NCBI GenBank assembly: GCA_903887275.1 | Contig: CAISPD010000032.1 | Location: 1-57,795, forward strand | Source: an uncultured Mucilaginibacter sp. | Lineage (GTDB): Bacteria; Bacteroidota; Bacteroidia; Sphingobacteriales; Sphingobacteriaceae | Direction of reading: 5' to 3' | Length of the DNA: 57,795 nucleotides | Part shown: positions 15,240-24,008 of the stretch, in pieces | How positions within the stretch are numbered: position 1 is the stretch's first letter | Layout: every line of letters starts with the position of its first letter | Notes under the pieces: generated by a model | Told to the model about the DNA's origin: nothing | Seen by the model: the letters and a program-made list of their open reading frames with translations, nothing else | Databases searched by the model: none | Position numbers and translations under genes: made by a program

Positions 15240-17096
15240 TTAGTTAGCCGTCCAGGTATTGTTTTTTGTGTCAGCATCCATAAATATACCGCCATCAAGC
15301 GTGATAGATTTAACTTCTTTTGACGCTTTGATACTGATGGTTGTATTCTTCTGATCGTGTTCCCAAACAGCTGGCGTTTGATGGAAGCTTTCGGTGGTAC
15401 CATCACCATAAGTTACTATCGCATCAAACGGAACAGCGAAACCGCCGATATTTTTGATTGATAACGAATAGTTACTTCCAGCTTTTTCAACTTTTTCAAG
15501 GCTCAGATCGATATAGGATGGTGTAAAAAACCAGTTATAAAAAAACCAGTTAAGGTCTTTGCCTGAACCTTTGTTCATCGAATAAAAATAGTCCCACGGA
15601 ATAGGGTGTTTGCCATTCCAATTTTCCATATAGGTATGCAAGGCTTTTTTGAATAATTCTTCCCCCAGCAAATCTTTAATCGCAAGGTAACTCAATGAAG
15701 GTTTTCCATAGGCGTTATTTCCTGCCCCAAAAGTAACTTCGGGCGAAGGGGTGATGATTGGGTTCTCTTTGGCATGTGGAGCATGTATCCATCCATCAAC
15801 CCTAAACTTCTTGTAAAAATCATCGGCAACCGCTTTGCCATGTTCAGCTGTACCGATCAGCAATTCAAAAGTTGTTGCCCAGCCTTCATCCATAAACGCG
15901 TAACGGCTTTCATTTGTACCCATATAAAATGGGAAATAGGTATGCGCTATTTCGTGGTCTTGCACTAACTGCGCAAATACAAGGTCTTTTTCGTGACTGT
16001 CATTGACCATCATCGGGTATTCCATATCTGCAAATCCCTGTACCGAAGTAGTTTTCGGGAATGGATAAGGCACGCCAGGAAGGTTATGTGCAAACCAATC
16101 AAGTGTATTATGCGCAAATTGCACGTAATGGTGGAAATCCTCCGAAGCATCGGCAAACGCGGCCTGTATAGCTACGCGGCGTTGTGCCTTATCATCAACC
16201 ACCACACTGGCTCCATCCCAAACGTAATGATTACTGACTGCGAGGGCCGCATCGGATATATGGGTCGAGGTCCATACCCAGGTATTCGTTGCGTTTTGTG
16301 CCGTTATGTTTTTATTGGACAGGTCCTGTGCTGTCACGATATGAATAGTTGAATCGCTGCTGAAGGAGGTTTGCAATTTCTGAGCATAATCCGGCTGCAA
16401 AACCGCTGAAGTATTACGCAGGGTTCCTGTTGCCCAAACAAGGTAATTTTTAGGTACAGTAACCTTGAGCGTATAGTCATTAAAATCATTATAAAACTCC
16501 AGCCCACCGGTATGTGGCTGGGTATCCCATCCTTTATAATCATCATAAACGGATACCCTTGGGTAAAAATAGGCCAGGTAAAAGGTCGTTGAATCAAGTA
16601 CCCCTTCACGGCTGCGCGTTTTTGATAAAAGATAATGCCAGTTGATATTGATTTTTAGCGAATCGTGTGGCAATAATGGCGATTTAAGGTCGATTGCATA
16701 ATTGGTAGTAATGGCTTTACTGTTATCCCAGTCGGTTTTTGAACCATTGATCTGCAGGTTATCTACACGAATACCGGCAGTAGTATCTGTAGTTCCATTC
16801 CTGCCGCGATGAACATTCATGATGAGCTTAAAGTTTAAACTGCGCAGTGTATCCGGACTATTATTCACATAGCTGATTTCCTCAACGCCGTTAATGATGC
16901 GGGAAGGTGGCGTCATTGTAACCGAAATATCGTAACGGCCCTGGTTTTGCCAATATTTTTTACCCGGCTTGCCGCTAAGCGAACGGGTTCCCTTATCGTA
17001 GGCTTGTTTAATTTCGGGTGGCATGGTCAGCGTTTGCGCATTGGCCGTAAAAACGGCAAGGCAAAACAGGACGAACAGACTGATTGATTTGAACAT
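15240..17096 (-). CDS. M1 family zinc metallopeptidase (aminopeptidase), secreted
   Basis: A 618-residue exported peptidase. The start at 17096 is chosen because it gives a signal peptide (MFKSISLFVLFCLAVFTANA). The longer frame from 17159 would bury this signal behind 21 residues. The N-terminal half is the beta-saddle domain. The catalytic domain has the zinc motif HEIAH (381-385) followed by 18 residues and Glu404. Upstream, the ADMEYPMMV segment (357-364) replaces the usual GAMEN exopeptidase motif, a variation common in Bacteroidota members. It should trim N-terminal residues from peptides in the periplasm. Monocistronic by context; the upstream region carries palindromic repeat units. 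Confidence 0.92.
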   Translation of the reverse strand: MFKSISLFVLFCLAVFTANAQTLTMPPEIKQAYDKGTRSLSGKPGKKYWQNQGRYDISVTMTPPSRIINGVEEISYVNNSPDTLRSLNFKLIMNVHRGRNGTTDTTAGIRVDNLQINGSKTDWDNSKAITTNYAIDLKSPLLPHDSLKININWHYLLSKTRSREGVLDSTTFYLAYFYPRVSVYDDYKGWDTQPHTGGLEFYNDFNDYTLKVTVPKNYLVWATGTLRNTSAVLQPDYAQKLQTSFSSDSTIHIVTAQDLSNKNITAQNATNTWVWTSTHISDAALAVSNHYVWDGASVVVDDKAQRRVAIQAAFADASEDFHHYVQFAHNTLDWFAHNLPGVPYPFPKTTSVQGFADMEYPMMVNDSHEKDLVFAQLVQDHEIAHTYFPFYMGTNESRYAFMDEGWATTFELLIGTAEHGKAVADDFYKKFRVDGWIHAPHAKENPIITPSPEVTFGAGNNAYGKPSLSYLAIKDLLGEELFKKALHTYMENWNGKHPIPWDYFYSMNKGSGKDLNWFFYNWFFTPSYIDLSLEKVEKAGSNYSLSIKNIGGFAVPFDAIVTYGDGTTESFHQTPAVWEHDQKNTTISIKASKEVKSITLDGGIFMDADTKNNTWTAN

Positions 17097-17166
17097 AAAT
17101 TTGTGCTGATTTAATGATTGCGTTACAAAAGCTAAGTTAGGGAAAAATATTGTGACCATTTGCTAT

Positions 17167-17240
17167 AAGCGCAGACGCTTAAACAAAGCTCCCACCTATT
17201 TTTACCACCGCATGTCCAAGCGTGCCGCTTGAATGGGCGG
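17167..17240. repeat. Composite palindromic intergenic repeat, copy 1
   Basis: Two short palindromes (AAGCGCAGACGCTT at 17167-17180 and CAAGCGTGCCGCTTG at 17217-17231), the second followed by AATGGGCGGGG. The same order and the same tail occur at 30397-30455. It lies upstream of the M1 peptidase and downstream of nothing annotated, so it is intergenic. REP-like. Confidence 0.55.
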
Positions 17241-17314
17241 GGTAATAATAACGTCTACCATGTGTTGATGCTAATCTAAAGGAAATAACATGGGTTTCAA
17301 TTAGCAAACTCAAC

Positions 17315-17896
17315 TCACTCATCCTCCAACCCCTTACCTCCTAATATCTTCGGTATAAATTTTTCGACCCGTTCGGTTCGGGTTTTGGATTGCTTGGCTT
17401 GTGAAAAATAAAACAGGTAGCCCCGTTGCCGGCCTGGCGTCAATGCTTCAAAGGCGGTCTTTAATTCGGGGATATGGTCCAGTTTATATTGAAACTCCTC
17501 GGGGACTTTAAAATCGGAGGTCTTTTTGAGTTCAACTTTTAGCCCTGCTTTATCTACTTCAATAGCCTCATTGATATAGGCTTTGATAACTGGTGCCATG
17601 TCTGCTATCTCAGCCGCACTGGTAAACCGCAACTGCCGCTGCGACTGCACATTTTCTGTTTGTTGTATCAGTATTCCTTCCGGATCTTGAAGCAACGCGC
17701 CTTTAAAAACCAGCAATGCGCAATATTCTTTGAAACCATGTATAAGCACGATATTACTTTTCCCTGCAGTATAACAAGGTTGCCCCCATTTCAGTTCTTC
17801 GGTCAAGCCGGTGCTGAGGCATATCGAGCGTAAAAGCTTGTAGGATTCCTGCCAGGCAGATTCCTTCTCAAAAAACCAGTCGACTTTTGGGTTCAT
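17315..17896 (-). CDS. YdeI/OmpD-associated family protein (DUF1801-type)
   Basis: A 193-residue cytoplasmic protein. The N-terminal 100 residues form the DUF1801/YdhG-like fold (TEELKWGQPCY, then KEYCALLVFKGALL). The C-terminal part is the OmdA/YdeI helical region with FEALTPGRQRGYLFYFSQAKQSKTR, a family signature. YdeI proteins have been linked to envelope stress and antimicrobial peptide tolerance, but the biochemical activity is unknown. Start ATG at 17896. A terminator hairpin at 17932-17953 separates it from the upstream VOC gene, so it probably has its own promoter. Confidence 0.85.
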   Translation of the reverse strand: MNPKVDWFFEKESAWQESYKLLRSICLSTGLTEELKWGQPCYTAGKSNIVLIHGFKEYCALLVFKGALLQDPEGILIQQTENVQSQRQLRFTSAAEIADMAPVIKAYINEAIEVDKAGLKVELKKTSDFKVPEEFQYKLDHIPELKTAFEALTPGRQRGYLFYFSQAKQSKTRTERVEKFIPKILGGKGLEDE

Positions 17897-17931
17897 GACG
17901 TTATATTAGTGAATCTGATCAAATTTAAAAA

Positions 17932-17953
17932 ACCGGGCGAATAATCGCCCGGT
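17932..17953 (-). terminator. Rho-independent terminator of the VOC gene
   Basis: A 9-bp perfect stem (ACCGGGCGA/TCGCCCGGT) with a 4-nt loop, followed on the minus strand by TTTTTTAAATTT. It lies just after the VOC gene that ends at 17997. Confidence 0.85.
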
Positions 17954-17996
17954 CGTAAAAAAATTCGCTTATCCGTATTTTCGCTAAAATCATATT

Positions 17997-18431
17997 TTAC
18001 ATTGGATTCATAATGTTAAACATCCAACGGATGCCGAAACGATCTTTGCATGTTCCCCAGTATCCCCAGAATTCGTCATGTGGTGGTACGCCATCGGTTA
18101 TACCTTCAGACAATTTCTGATATAGGCTATCAGCTTCTTCTCTGGTATCCGGATTTAAGCTGATGGTGAAATTGTTGCCTTCTACCAGCTGTTGTCCCAT
18201 ACCTGGTAACACGTCAGTGGCCATAATGATCATACCGCCAAGGATTGGCAGGCCCACATGCATCACTTTTTCTTTGTCTTCATCAGAAAGTGGCGGCATA
18301 GGAGGATTTGGCGGAGCATCTTTCATCCGCATAATTGGGGCTAAAAACTCAGTCCCGAAAACATTTTTGTAATGGTTAAATGCTTCTTCAGCATCACCGT
18401 CGAAGTTTAAATAAATTGAGACACTTGCCAT
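17997..18431 (-). CDS. VOC family protein (PhnB/glyoxalase-like)
   Basis: A 144-residue protein with the two beta-alpha-beta-beta-beta modules of the vicinal oxygen chelate fold. Signatures are SIYLNFDGDAEEAFNHYKNVF at the start (PhnB/3-demethylubiquinone-9 3-methyltransferase-like subgroup) and the C-terminal WGTCKDRFGIRWMFN strand. The start at 18431 is preferred to 18512, which would add 27 unconserved residues. Members bind small ligands, some with a metal ion, and many have no known reaction. Monocistronic with its own terminator. Confidence 0.88.
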   Translation of the reverse strand: MASVSIYLNFDGDAEEAFNHYKNVFGTEFLAPIMRMKDAPPNPPMPPLSDEDKEKVMHVGLPILGGMIIMATDVLPGMGQQLVEGNNFTISLNPDTREEADSLYQKLSEGITDGVPPHDEFWGYWGTCKDRFGIRWMFNIMNPM

Positions 18432-18740
18432 ATTGTTGGTTTTTAATTTGGTTGTTGTTTTGGATTTATGAATTGGTCGGTAATATAAATGTAAACAGTA
18501 TTTTATCGGCAAGCCTTAAACTCCATTTAGCTCCGCTTGATCTTATTACATATAAAGATATATAGTTTTAAGACTTGCAACAACGAAGCCGATTTATTTG
18601 TTCAAAATAAATACTGAAAAGGCATACCACAAATTGCAACTAAAATGACTTCTGATAATGGGCTCACAAATTAAGCTGAAACTGGCGATTAGGATTAATT
18701 TAACCTGCTTTTTGCTTAAATTTACAAGCATCGTTAGGAT

Positions 18741-19466
18741 ATGATTAAAAGTATGAACGGCGGCCATAAAATTGTTGCCAGGCTGTTAAAAGCTGGAAAA
18801 GAATACAAAACAGGTGACACTCTAATTACCGCATTAGCGCCTGCTACGGTCGACCTTCTATCAGGCGAACTTACGCTGATCATTGGCCCATCCGGCTCAG
18901 GCAAAACAACTTTGCTCTCGCTTTTTGGCTGTGTTATATACCCAAGCTTTGGCGAGGTGTGGATCAATGATGTAAACATTACCGGCCTGAGCGAAAAAAA
19001 ACTGGCCAGGATTCGCCTGGAAAAAATTGGCTTTGTATTTCAAAAGTTCAACCTGATTGCCCCTTTGACAGCACTGGAAAATGTGATGATGCCCTTGCAG
19101 TTACAAGGTATAGCTGAAAAAGACGCAAAACAGAGGGCAACCAATGCATTGGTTAAAGTTGGTATGGGCGATAGGCTCAGGAACTTATCAAACGACCTGA
19201 GCGGCGGACAACAGCAACGCGTTGCCATTGCAAGAGCATTGGTAACTAACCCCGAAATTATGCTTTGCGATGAACCAACTGCATCCCTGGATATCAAAAG
19301 TGTAGGTGTGGTGATGGATGAACTTAGAGGACTTGCCAAACAGGGCAAAGCCGTTGCTGTAGTTACGCATGATACCCGCCTGAGGCCCTTTGCCGATCGC
19401 ATCCTTTATGTATCGGACGGCGCTGTTAGCGATAAACCTAATGAAGACGAAATTGTACCTCATTAA
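18741..19466 (+). CDS. ABC exporter ATP-binding protein (DevA/MacB-type)
   Basis: A 241-residue ATPase with Walker A GPSGSGKTT (about 49-57), the Q-loop in VFQKFNL, signature LSGGQQQR (about 152-159) and Walker B IMLCDEPTAS. It belongs to the MacB/LolD/DevA group, which powers mechanotransmission-type exporters. It is followed 9 bp later by a membrane-fusion protein, then by a permease and a TolC-like gene, giving all four parts of a tripartite pump. An alternative ATG lies at 18753. No obvious -7 box was found upstream. Confidence 0.92.
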   Translation: MIKSMNGGHKIVARLLKAGKEYKTGDTLITALAPATVDLLSGELTLIIGPSGSGKTTLLSLFGCVIYPSFGEVWINDVNITGLSEKKLARIRLEKIGFVFQKFNLIAPLTALENVMMPLQLQGIAEKDAKQRATNALVKVGMGDRLRNLSNDLSGGQQQRVAIARALVTNPEIMLCDEPTASLDIKSVGVVMDELRGLAKQGKAVAVVTHDTRLRPFADRILYVSDGAVSDKPNEDEIVPH

Positions 19467-19475
19467 AATATATAT

Positions 19476-20432
19476 ATGAAGCACCTTGTTTATTGTTTTA
19501 CCCTTTTGATGGTGCTTGCTGGCTGTACCGATCATTCAAAAGACCAGAGTTCTGCAGCCAAAAACCCTTCAAAGCAGACTGCACCTATTACCCAGGTTGT
19601 AGGTATCGGTAAAATCATCCCCGAAGGCGACATTATCCAGCTATCATCCCAGGTAACTGGTATCGTTGAGCATATTTATAAAAAAGAAAATGATTCCGTT
19701 AAGGTTGGGGAGAAGATTCTGGAGCTACAACATTTTGTAGAAGATGCACAGGTGAGTCAGCTTTCAAGCGAAATCAAAACCCAAACCGAACAGGTGAAAG
19801 CTGATGAAGCAGCAATTGAAGAATATCAGGCAAAATATGATAATGCCGTTAACCAACTTGAGCGCTTAAAAACCCTGCTTGATAAAGGTTCCGAAACACA
19901 ACAGGCTGTAGATGATGCTGCCACCACGCTCAAAGGCTTTAAATCGAATCTTAACCGCTTACATGACAATGTGCTGGTCTCAAAAAGCAAGCTGGAGGAA
20001 GCCCGCGCCGCGCTCGATGTATCACAACAACAGCTCGAACAAAAGATTATTCGTTCTCCTATCCGTGGAAAACTATTGGAGATCAGTCCACGCGTTGGCA
20101 GTGCTATTGATAATAAAACTCCATTTATTCAAATCAGTCCGCAGGGAAGAACGATAGCAGATTGCGAGATCGATGAGTTATTTGCTGACAAGATTACCGA
20201 TGGCCAGAAAGCCTGGATCAGAAACACGGGAAACCTGGATACGCTTTCTACCGGTACGGTTTACTTTACGGCTGGATTCCTGAAAAAGAAATCGCTGTTT
20301 ACCGACCAGGCCGGGGAAAAGGAAGACCGGCGGGTGCGCGAAATAAAGATCGTACTGGACAAACCTGAAAAGTTGCTGCTGAATGATAGGGTTGAATGTG
20401 TGATTGTATTGAGCCCCAATAAAACAAAATGA
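19476..20432 (+). CDS. HlyD/DevB-like membrane-fusion lipoprotein
   Basis: A 318-residue periplasmic adaptor. The signal peptide ends in a lipobox (VLAGC, Cys at about 17), so it is probably lipid-anchored. The halves of a biotinyl-lipoyl domain (IVEHIYKKENDSVKVGEKIL and IIRSPIRGKLLEI) flank a long heptad-rich coiled-coil hairpin at about 85-185. This is the DevB/MacA architecture that links an inner-membrane permease to a TolC channel. Its gene is 9 bp after the ATPase and 4 bp before the permease. Confidence 0.9.
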   Translation: MKHLVYCFTLLMVLAGCTDHSKDQSSAAKNPSKQTAPITQVVGIGKIIPEGDIIQLSSQVTGIVEHIYKKENDSVKVGEKILELQHFVEDAQVSQLSSEIKTQTEQVKADEAAIEEYQAKYDNAVNQLERLKTLLDKGSETQQAVDDAATTLKGFKSNLNRLHDNVLVSKSKLEEARAALDVSQQQLEQKIIRSPIRGKLLEISPRVGSAIDNKTPFIQISPQGRTIADCEIDELFADKITDGQKAWIRNTGNLDTLSTGTVYFTAGFLKKKSLFTDQAGEKEDRRVREIKIVLDKPEKLLLNDRVECVIVLSPNKTK

Positions 20433-20436
20433 TGAT

Positions 20437-21564
20437 ATGCTAAAGACCGCCTGGGAATTTATCCGATTCGACAAACCCAAAAGTATTGGGGTAATTGTTG
20501 GTATCCTCATCAGTACTTTCCTCATCGGGCAGCAGCTCGGTGTATTCTTTTTTTTAACAGGTTTAATGGGTTCGCTCGCCACCAACGTAAAGGCCAATAT
20601 TTGGGTGGTCGACAGCAAAACCGATGATGTCAACCAACTAGGCAAATTAGATATCCGAACACTGCGTGCCGTGCAGGGACTGCCCGGTGTAAAAGAAGCT
20701 TTCCCAATATTGATCACTGGCGCTTCGTGCAATTATAATAACGGCACCAGCGGCGCGATCACACTGATAGGAGTTGACATTACCAAACTGAACACCGTAT
20801 TAGATTCCGCCAAAATCATCGCGGGAAAACCTGCCGATCTGGAGATGGATGGTGCCGTGAGTGCAGAATTTTTTGAAAAGAAGAATATTGGCAACAAGAT
20901 CGATCTCGGGACCGATTTTGAGATCAATGGGAAGCGTGCTTTTTTTGCGCTGCAAACAAAAGGTTTTAGGGGATTTGGGAGCAGCATCAGTGTTACAACG
21001 ATCGAGCGGGCGAGGTTTTATGCTAATCAATCGGTCAATAGTATCAGTGCAGTTCTGGTCGATGTGCAACCGGGTAGTAATGTGGATGAAGTAGTAGCCC
21101 GTATCAACCACACTATAACCGGCGTTAGGGCATGGCCATCCGAAAAACTCGCCAAATCTTCGATAGAAAAGATACTTGGATCCAGCGGAATAGCCTTAAG
21201 TACCGGAACGCTCATCATCTTCGCACTAATAGCCGGATTTTTTATCATTGGCTTAACCATGTATTCATCGGCACTTGATCGTTTGAAAGATTATGGCACA
21301 CTAAAAGCAATCGGAGCAGGCAATGCCTATATCAGACGATTGATCTTAACTCAGGCTATTTTATTTGCAATAGTGGGTTTTACGGTTGGGATGCTTTTAT
21401 TAGAGGGTTTCCGAATTGGAGTGGCTAAATCAGGCCTGATATTCAACTTTTCACCTTTGATCATACTATGCATGTTTTCAACCATTGCGTTGATATCGGT
21501 AGGTGGTGCCTCTTTTGCTTTGCGCAGGATAAGCAGCGTTGAACCGGCAGCAGTATTCAGATGA
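20437..21564 (+). CDS. ABC exporter permease (DevC/FtsX-MacB family)
   Basis: A 375-residue permease. One N-terminal membrane helix (about 15-40), a large periplasmic domain of about 200 residues and three C-terminal helices (about 255-370) give the FtsX/MacB layout. Length and the N-terminal FIRFDKPKSIGVIVGI segment fit DevC better than full MacB, which carries its own ATPase domain. It completes the inner-membrane complex with the upstream ATPase. The N-terminal Asn/Asp-rich periplasmic domain may bind the lipid or peptide substrate, which is unknown. Confidence 0.9.
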   Translation: MLKTAWEFIRFDKPKSIGVIVGILISTFLIGQQLGVFFFLTGLMGSLATNVKANIWVVDSKTDDVNQLGKLDIRTLRAVQGLPGVKEAFPILITGASCNYNNGTSGAITLIGVDITKLNTVLDSAKIIAGKPADLEMDGAVSAEFFEKKNIGNKIDLGTDFEINGKRAFFALQTKGFRGFGSSISVTTIERARFYANQSVNSISAVLVDVQPGSNVDEVVARINHTITGVRAWPSEKLAKSSIEKILGSSGIALSTGTLIIFALIAGFFIIGLTMYSSALDRLKDYGTLKAIGAGNAYIRRLILTQAILFAIVGFTVGMLLLEGFRIGVAKSGLIFNFSPLIILCMFSTIALISVGGASFALRRISSVEPAAVFR

Positions 21565-21647
21565 TCCTAAAATTTACTTATGAACGATTTGATATTAAGT
21601 TTATCCAAACCAAATGATCAATGATGCTGATCTTTAATTTTTAGGCT

Positions 21648-23000
21648 ATGAAAAGACTGCTAGTCATCTTATACATTATTCCGGTGCTGTTGATCTGCTC
21701 AAAAAACGTTGTGGGGCAAACACCATTATCGTTAAAGCAAGCTATTGTTAGCGCGCTGGCAAACCGCAAAAACATACAGGCCGGCAAGCTGGATATAGCC
21801 ATCCGCAGGCTTCAAACCCAGGCTTTACTTAAAAAGTACTGGCCGCAGGTGTCATTGGATTATAACTACCTGTACAATCCTATCCTGCAGACATCCATAT
21901 TACCGATAGGAATTTTCAATCCAAATTACCCGATCGATGCAACAAAGAGTGTACAATTCGGCACCAAATGGACACAGGCTGCGGGACTGACCATCACACA
22001 ACCTTTGCTTGATCTCTCGATAGCACGGTCGAGAAATGAAGCTGAACTCCAGGAGAAAATCACGGCCGTAGCCCAGGCCCAAACCGAATACGATCTGGCT
22101 TACAACATAGCGCAGGCCTATGGCGATATTGGCCTGCAACAGGAACAAATAAAAATAGCCATAGTAGATACTACCCGGACCTGGATCAGCTACCAATTGC
22201 AAAATGATAAATTCAAGGCAAAACGTTTGCTAAAATCAGAGCTTAACGCGGCCATTATCAATCATAATAATGCCGTACAAAAATTATTGGATGCCATATC
22301 ACAATTGGTAGAAAACAAAGTGTACTTGCTGTACCTCATAGGGCAAAACAGTCAGGCTATTACCGACTTTGCAACTGATTCTGCTTTTTTAAAGGATAAT
22401 ACCCTTGAACAAATAACTCCCCAAACGATGATGGATTCGATACCTGAATTACGGCAATTGGCACTTCAGGCAAAACTTTCGGGTATGCAGACCCGGTCCG
22501 AAGACGCTAAATACCTTCCTACCATAAATCTCAAAGGTTTTATCGGCGCCAACCAGTATACCAATCAATTTAACCCGGTAGCATCAGACTCCTGGTTTGG
22601 GCTCAGCTACGTTGGGCTCTATGTAAAACTACCTCTGCTGATCGGCGAAGACAAACAAAATAAATTGCGGCAATTTCAACTACAATCGCAGCAGTTTAAC
22701 CAACAGCTCGAAGATAAATCTGCCCAATACAACAAAGATGCCTTAACCGCCAGGATAAAAACCGATCGCGCTTTAGCGCAAATAAGAACTCTGGAAAGTA
22801 ATATCGCGCTAACAAAGGAAACCGTAAAAATATTACAGGACCGATTTAAAGCAGGCCAGGAATCCGCATCAACATTAAACACCGAAGAAGCTAACCTGCA
22901 AAATATCCAGGCAAATCGACAGTACGACGAAGCACAGCTACGACTCTTTTGGCTTGATTATTTAAAAGCTACAGGGCAGCTATCCAAATTGTGGAAATAG
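21648..23000 (+). CDS. TolC family outer-membrane efflux protein
   Basis: A 450-residue protein with signal peptide (about 1-24, ending in VVGQ) and two repeated OEP domains (about 26-225 and 240-450), rich in long amphipathic helices. Motifs include LSLKQAIVSALANRKNIQAGK at the start and the C-terminal LQDRFKAGQESASTLNTEEANL block. It should form the trimeric channel for the DevABC-like exporter. It is 83 bp after the permease, so probably in the same operon or a closely linked unit. Confidence 0.92.
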   Translation: MKRLLVILYIIPVLLICSKNVVGQTPLSLKQAIVSALANRKNIQAGKLDIAIRRLQTQALLKKYWPQVSLDYNYLYNPILQTSILPIGIFNPNYPIDATKSVQFGTKWTQAAGLTITQPLLDLSIARSRNEAELQEKITAVAQAQTEYDLAYNIAQAYGDIGLQQEQIKIAIVDTTRTWISYQLQNDKFKAKRLLKSELNAAIINHNNAVQKLLDAISQLVENKVYLLYLIGQNSQAITDFATDSAFLKDNTLEQITPQTMMDSIPELRQLALQAKLSGMQTRSEDAKYLPTINLKGFIGANQYTNQFNPVASDSWFGLSYVGLYVKLPLLIGEDKQNKLRQFQLQSQQFNQQLEDKSAQYNKDALTARIKTDRALAQIRTLESNIALTKETVKILQDRFKAGQESASTLNTEEANLQNIQANRQYDEAQLRLFWLDYLKATGQLSKLWK

Positions 23001-23080
23001 GAAATACTCTTTTATTGAGATTCCCGGTATCAGAACTAAGCTCGCCTTTTCCCTAGGAAAAAAATAATATAAAAATAAAC

Positions 23081-23111
23081 TTGCGCAACCGAATAGTTGC
23101 GTTTATATTTG
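23081..23111 (+). promoter_or_regulatory. Promoter of the second ArsR/SRPBCC cassette
   Basis: TTG at 23081-23083, a 20-bp spacer and TATATTTG at 23104-23111. The spacing, the -7 sequence and the 22-bp distance to the ATG equal those of the promoter at 13842. Confidence 0.75.
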
Positions 23112-23126
23112 CAACCAATCAGTTGC
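23085..23126. promoter_or_regulatory. Double operator GCAACCRAWYAGTTGC (probable ArsR site)
   Basis: Two 16-bp imperfect inverted repeats, 23085-23100 (GCAACCGAATAGTTGC) and 23111-23126 (GCAACCAATCAGTTGC), are 26 bp apart and flank the -7 box. They have the same arm positions as the operator at 13846-13889 but a distinct sequence. The binder is likely the ArsR protein starting at 23134. Confidence 0.7.
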
Positions 23127-23133
23127 CAATATA

Positions 23134-23439
23134 ATGAGACGAGATGTATTTCAGGCTATAGCCGATCCTACCCGCCGTGCCATCATTGCTTTACTTGCAT
23201 TGCAGGCTATGACCCCACAGGGGCTTGCCGGCCATTTCGAAAGCAGCAGGCAGGCGATCTCAAAACACATTAAAATTCTGACCGAATGCGAAGTGGTCAC
23301 ACAACAGCAAAGCGGGAGGGAAAATTATTATTACCTCAACCCGGAAAGGATGAAAGATATTGACATCTGGCTCGAACGTTTACGTCAAATTTGGGAAAAT
23401 CGATTCCATCAGTTAGATAACCTATTAAACGACCTTTAA
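23134..23439 (+). CDS. ArsR-family winged-helix regulator, paralogue
   Basis: A 101-residue regulator with VFQAIADPTRRAIIALL and the recognition region ESSRQAISKHIKILTE. It is a paralogue of the protein at 14328 but differs in the recognition helix (SSRQAIS against MSRPAVS), which fits its different operator. No metal-binding Cys are seen. It is the first gene of a cassette, followed by two SRPBCC genes, whereas in the other cassette the regulator is second. Confidence 0.92.
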   Translation: MRRDVFQAIADPTRRAIIALLALQAMTPQGLAGHFESSRQAISKHIKILTECEVVTQQQSGRENYYYLNPERMKDIDIWLERLRQIWENRFHQLDNLLNDL

Positions 23440-23450
23440 ATAAACACGCA

Positions 23451-23945
23451 GTGTCAAACAATTTTAATTTCGAAGCAGATATTGCTGCTAAAAAGATCCT
23501 GGTTACCAGAGAATTTAATGCACCTGTTGAGAAAGTATGGCGTGCTTATACCGAACCCGAACTTCTTGCAAAATGGATAGCACCCAAACCCTGGACCATT
23601 GAAAAACATACATTGGAGCTGGTAATTGGCGGAGTATCAAAATACGCCATGGTTAGCCCTGAAGGGCAGGTGCATTGGATGTATGACGAATTTACTGCAA
23701 TAGACCCTGGCAAAGCAATTGCAACCATGGGTGTATTTTGTGACGCCGATGGAAACCCAAATCTGGAGGGGCCAAAATCATATACCGAGACAAAATTTAT
23801 CCCGATAGATAGTAACAGATCCAGGGTTGAGGCAATACATCTATTTGATAGTGAAGAAACCATAAAATGGTTTGTAGAGGGTGGCTTTAAAGAAGGTACA
23901 GCTTTTGCATTTGCGCAATTGGATGAGGCTCTGGCCGCATTATAA
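23451..23945 (+). CDS. SRPBCC (AHSA1-like) domain protein
   Basis: A 164-residue START-like protein starting at a GTG, 11 bp after the ArsR stop; no in-frame ATG lies before the conserved ILVTREFNAPVEKVWRAYTEPE unit. Signatures include LAKWIAPKPW near 40-50 and the C-terminal TAFAQLDEAL-like helix. It shares about half its residues by eye with the next SRPBCC protein (for example KPW, MVSPEGQ/MVGPEGQ and HW), suggesting tandem duplication. Ligand unknown. Confidence 0.85.
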   Translation: MSNNFNFEADIAAKKILVTREFNAPVEKVWRAYTEPELLAKWIAPKPWTIEKHTLELVIGGVSKYAMVSPEGQVHWMYDEFTAIDPGKAIATMGVFCDADGNPNLEGPKSYTETKFIPIDSNRSRVEAIHLFDSEETIKWFVEGGFKEGTAFAFAQLDEALAAL

Positions 23946-24008
23946 TTCATTATTAAAAAATAACATTCATATCAACAATAAATTTTGTAGTGTATTAAAA
24001 AAATCAAC

